Assembly (NCBI RefSeq): GCF_000005505.3
Contig: NC_016133.3
Coordinates: 52,293,237-52,357,236 of the forward strand
Source of the DNA: Brachypodium distachyon
Lineage: Eukaryota; Streptophyta; Magnoliopsida; Poales; Poaceae
Direction of reading: 5' to 3'
Length of the DNA: 64,000 nt
The translations under genes and the position numbers were made by a program. How positions within the stretch are numbered: position 1 is the stretch's first letter; each line of letters begins with the position of its first letter. The notes below the pieces were generated by a model. That model made no database searches and had not been told where the DNA came from. It saw only the letters and a program-made list of their open reading frames with translations. Below are positions 62,618 through 64,000 of the stretch, piece after piece.

Positions 62618-63137
62618 TACCACCAGGCTGGCAGGGCTGGCTAACGAGCGTGCTCGGTTCGTTAAGAGTTCGGATCGTTAAGATCGTTATCATTAGCGAT
62701 ACCATTGTTCGGTTTGGTTCATTAAGAGCTCGCGAGTGCTCGTTAAAAGCTCATTAAGATAAATAAATGGCATTTTGATCTAAATTTTTTGGTATGACCT
62801 ATTTGCTTGGGATAAATTTTGTCATCAAACAAAATATATCAGAAACTAAACATGGCTATAAAGATTGGAAACAACACAGCAAAAGAGAAATAATAGCACA
62901 GTTCTAACAGCAAAATAAGTTTCAGTAGCCACTCACAAGTGATGTATGAGAATAGCTCGTTAACGAGCTTAACGAGCGCTCGGCGAGCTTGTTCGTTAAG
63001 ATCATTAAGCTTAACGATCTCAAAAGGAAGTTTGGTTTGGTCCTTTAGTTAACGAACCGATCCCTTAACGAACCGAGTCAGTGAGCGTATGATAAGATTG
63101 TCGAACTTCGATCTTTTTGTCCAGGTCTACCACCAGG
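62618..63137. mobile_element. palindrome-rich 0.5-kb element flanked by a 10-bp direct repeat
   Basis: TACCACCAGG occurs exactly at 62618-62627 and 63128-63137. Between them both ends are packed with GTTAACGAGC/GCTCGTTAA and CGGTTCGTTAAG words in both orientations, around an AT-rich centre. The left end GCAGGGCTGGCTAACGAGC looks hAT- or Mutator-like. The outermost bases of the two ends pair poorly, so the superfamily is open. Confidence 0.55.
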
Positions 63138-63143
63138 ATTGTA

Positions 63144-63393
63144 CCCTCTCCTTTCTAAATATCGGGCGAATAACTTTTTATTTACTGTCAAATTTTAAAA
63201 GGTTTGACCAATTTATGAAAAAATTACCATATACAGTATCAAACCAAGATATTATAAAAATATATTTCAAATGAATCTAATAATTTTCATTTGGCATTGT
63301 GGAAGTTAATATTTTTTGTTATAAAATTGGTTAAATTTTTTAAAAATTGACAGTCAACCAAAGTTATGTGTCCTTTGTTTTTAGCGGAGAAAG
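63144..63393. mobile_element. degenerate Stowaway MITE, 250 bp
   Basis: The left end CCCTCTCCTTTCTAAATAT and the right end TTTAGCGGAGAAAG are flanked by TA. Inner arms hold TTTGACCAATTTATG on the left and a diverged complement on the right. Confidence 0.65.
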
Positions 63394-64000
63394 TATATTA
63401 CAATACGAATATGCGATATGCGACGTGGTACGACTTAATGGAGCCGTATGCGATATACGACGTCCTTGATCGGGCCGTTAGACCCGTACACAGGTGCCCA
63501 CGGTGGACGCATTTACTTGCCGCACGCACCACGTACGCCCCTCATTGCGTATCACCACCCATCGACAGTTCGTTGTTGACAACCCGGTTGAACTCAGGCA
63601 TATATACCCACCGGTGCTTGCTCCCGTCATAATTCATCGATTATACTCCGTACCTGATTTCTAACAAAACTCATTTCATCGGTCGTTGATTATCGAATGG
63701 AAAGATATATATTCTGGTTAACAGATTAAGGATTACTACAAAGCCGACTGCCTTTTTGTTCTCGACGTGGCATATGTCACACTGGATACGCCATCTGTTT
63801 AATAGGTTAGCCGCGTCGATGCGTTTCCAGTCAAGCGGTCAAAGTCAGATCTGCACGTACGTTGGTTCTGGACCGGCCAAAGTACTGGATTAAAGCACCT
63901 TCATCGGATATATATATATACGTGCATTTCACCACAGTCACCTTCTTGCGCACGTATTAAGCTTTGACGTGCCCTGGGGATAACAGTGTACAAAAAGGCC
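63394..64000. other. right-edge intergenic DNA
   Basis: It contains imperfect repeats of ATGCGATATGCGACGT near 63.41-63.46 kb and a TATATATATA run near 63.91 kb. It may belong to the promoter of a gene beyond the window; none is visible here. Confidence 0.4.

Overview
This window is nuclear DNA of a grass, most likely a pooid (Brachypodium/Triticeae side). The genes have GC-rich first exons, many GT-AG introns and close grass homologues. The intergenic DNA is studded with Stowaway MITEs (CTCCCTCCG ends, TA target duplications), Tourist/Harbinger-type MITEs and two solo LTRs. A density of about one gene per 10 kb suits a compact genome such as Brachypodium better than a large Triticeae genome; this is inference. 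No bacterial, viral, CRISPR or organellar features were seen.

Layout. 1-3068 (+): the last three exons of an ORMDL sphingolipid regulator, cut by the left edge. 8129-10241 (-): a two-exon Dof zinc-finger transcription factor whose first exon codes only eight residues. 10.2-23 kb: intergenic, with a long foldback element, MITEs and a LINE relic. 23.08-39.3 kb: a direct tandem segmental duplication. Each unit carries an intact five-exon, 374-residue multi-pass RING-H2 E3 ligase (copy A 24631-28140, copy B 32110-36338, both minus). Each also carries, downstream, a short gene remnant with a W-T-E-E-R-H motif resembling COR27-like proteins; its frame is open in unit A and broken in unit B. A 1.5-kb Mutator-like element sits near the junction of the two units. 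A Harbinger-type MITE and a solo LTR containing a polyubiquitin fragment split the sequence upstream of copy B. 41413-47025 (-): a nine-exon, 791-residue HD-Zip class IV factor of the ROC5 type. 48383-49738: a 1.36-kb solo LTR with an exact 5-bp target duplication. 55863-59467 (-): a nine-exon, 478-residue cytochrome P450 of the CYP87A subfamily. The right end is intergenic, with a Tourist MITE, a palindrome-rich 0.5-kb element and a degenerate Stowaway.

The genes do not form a pathway. They are single-copy plant genes (membrane lipid homeostasis, transcription, ubiquitylation, epidermal/leaf transcription, oxidative metabolism) in ordinary eukaryotic order; from memory, a Dof gene lies close to ROC5 on rice chromosome 2 as well. 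I found no convincing new biological system. The strongest unusual signals are the E3 ligase tandem duplication with unit-specific intronic MITEs, the intron duplication that copies a splice donor, the ubiquitin fragment inside a solo LTR, and the Mutator-like element with a GC-rich, repeat-bearing core.

Exon boundaries were worked out by hand from GT-AG sites, reading phase and family alignment from memory. UTR ends and transcription starts are not determined.
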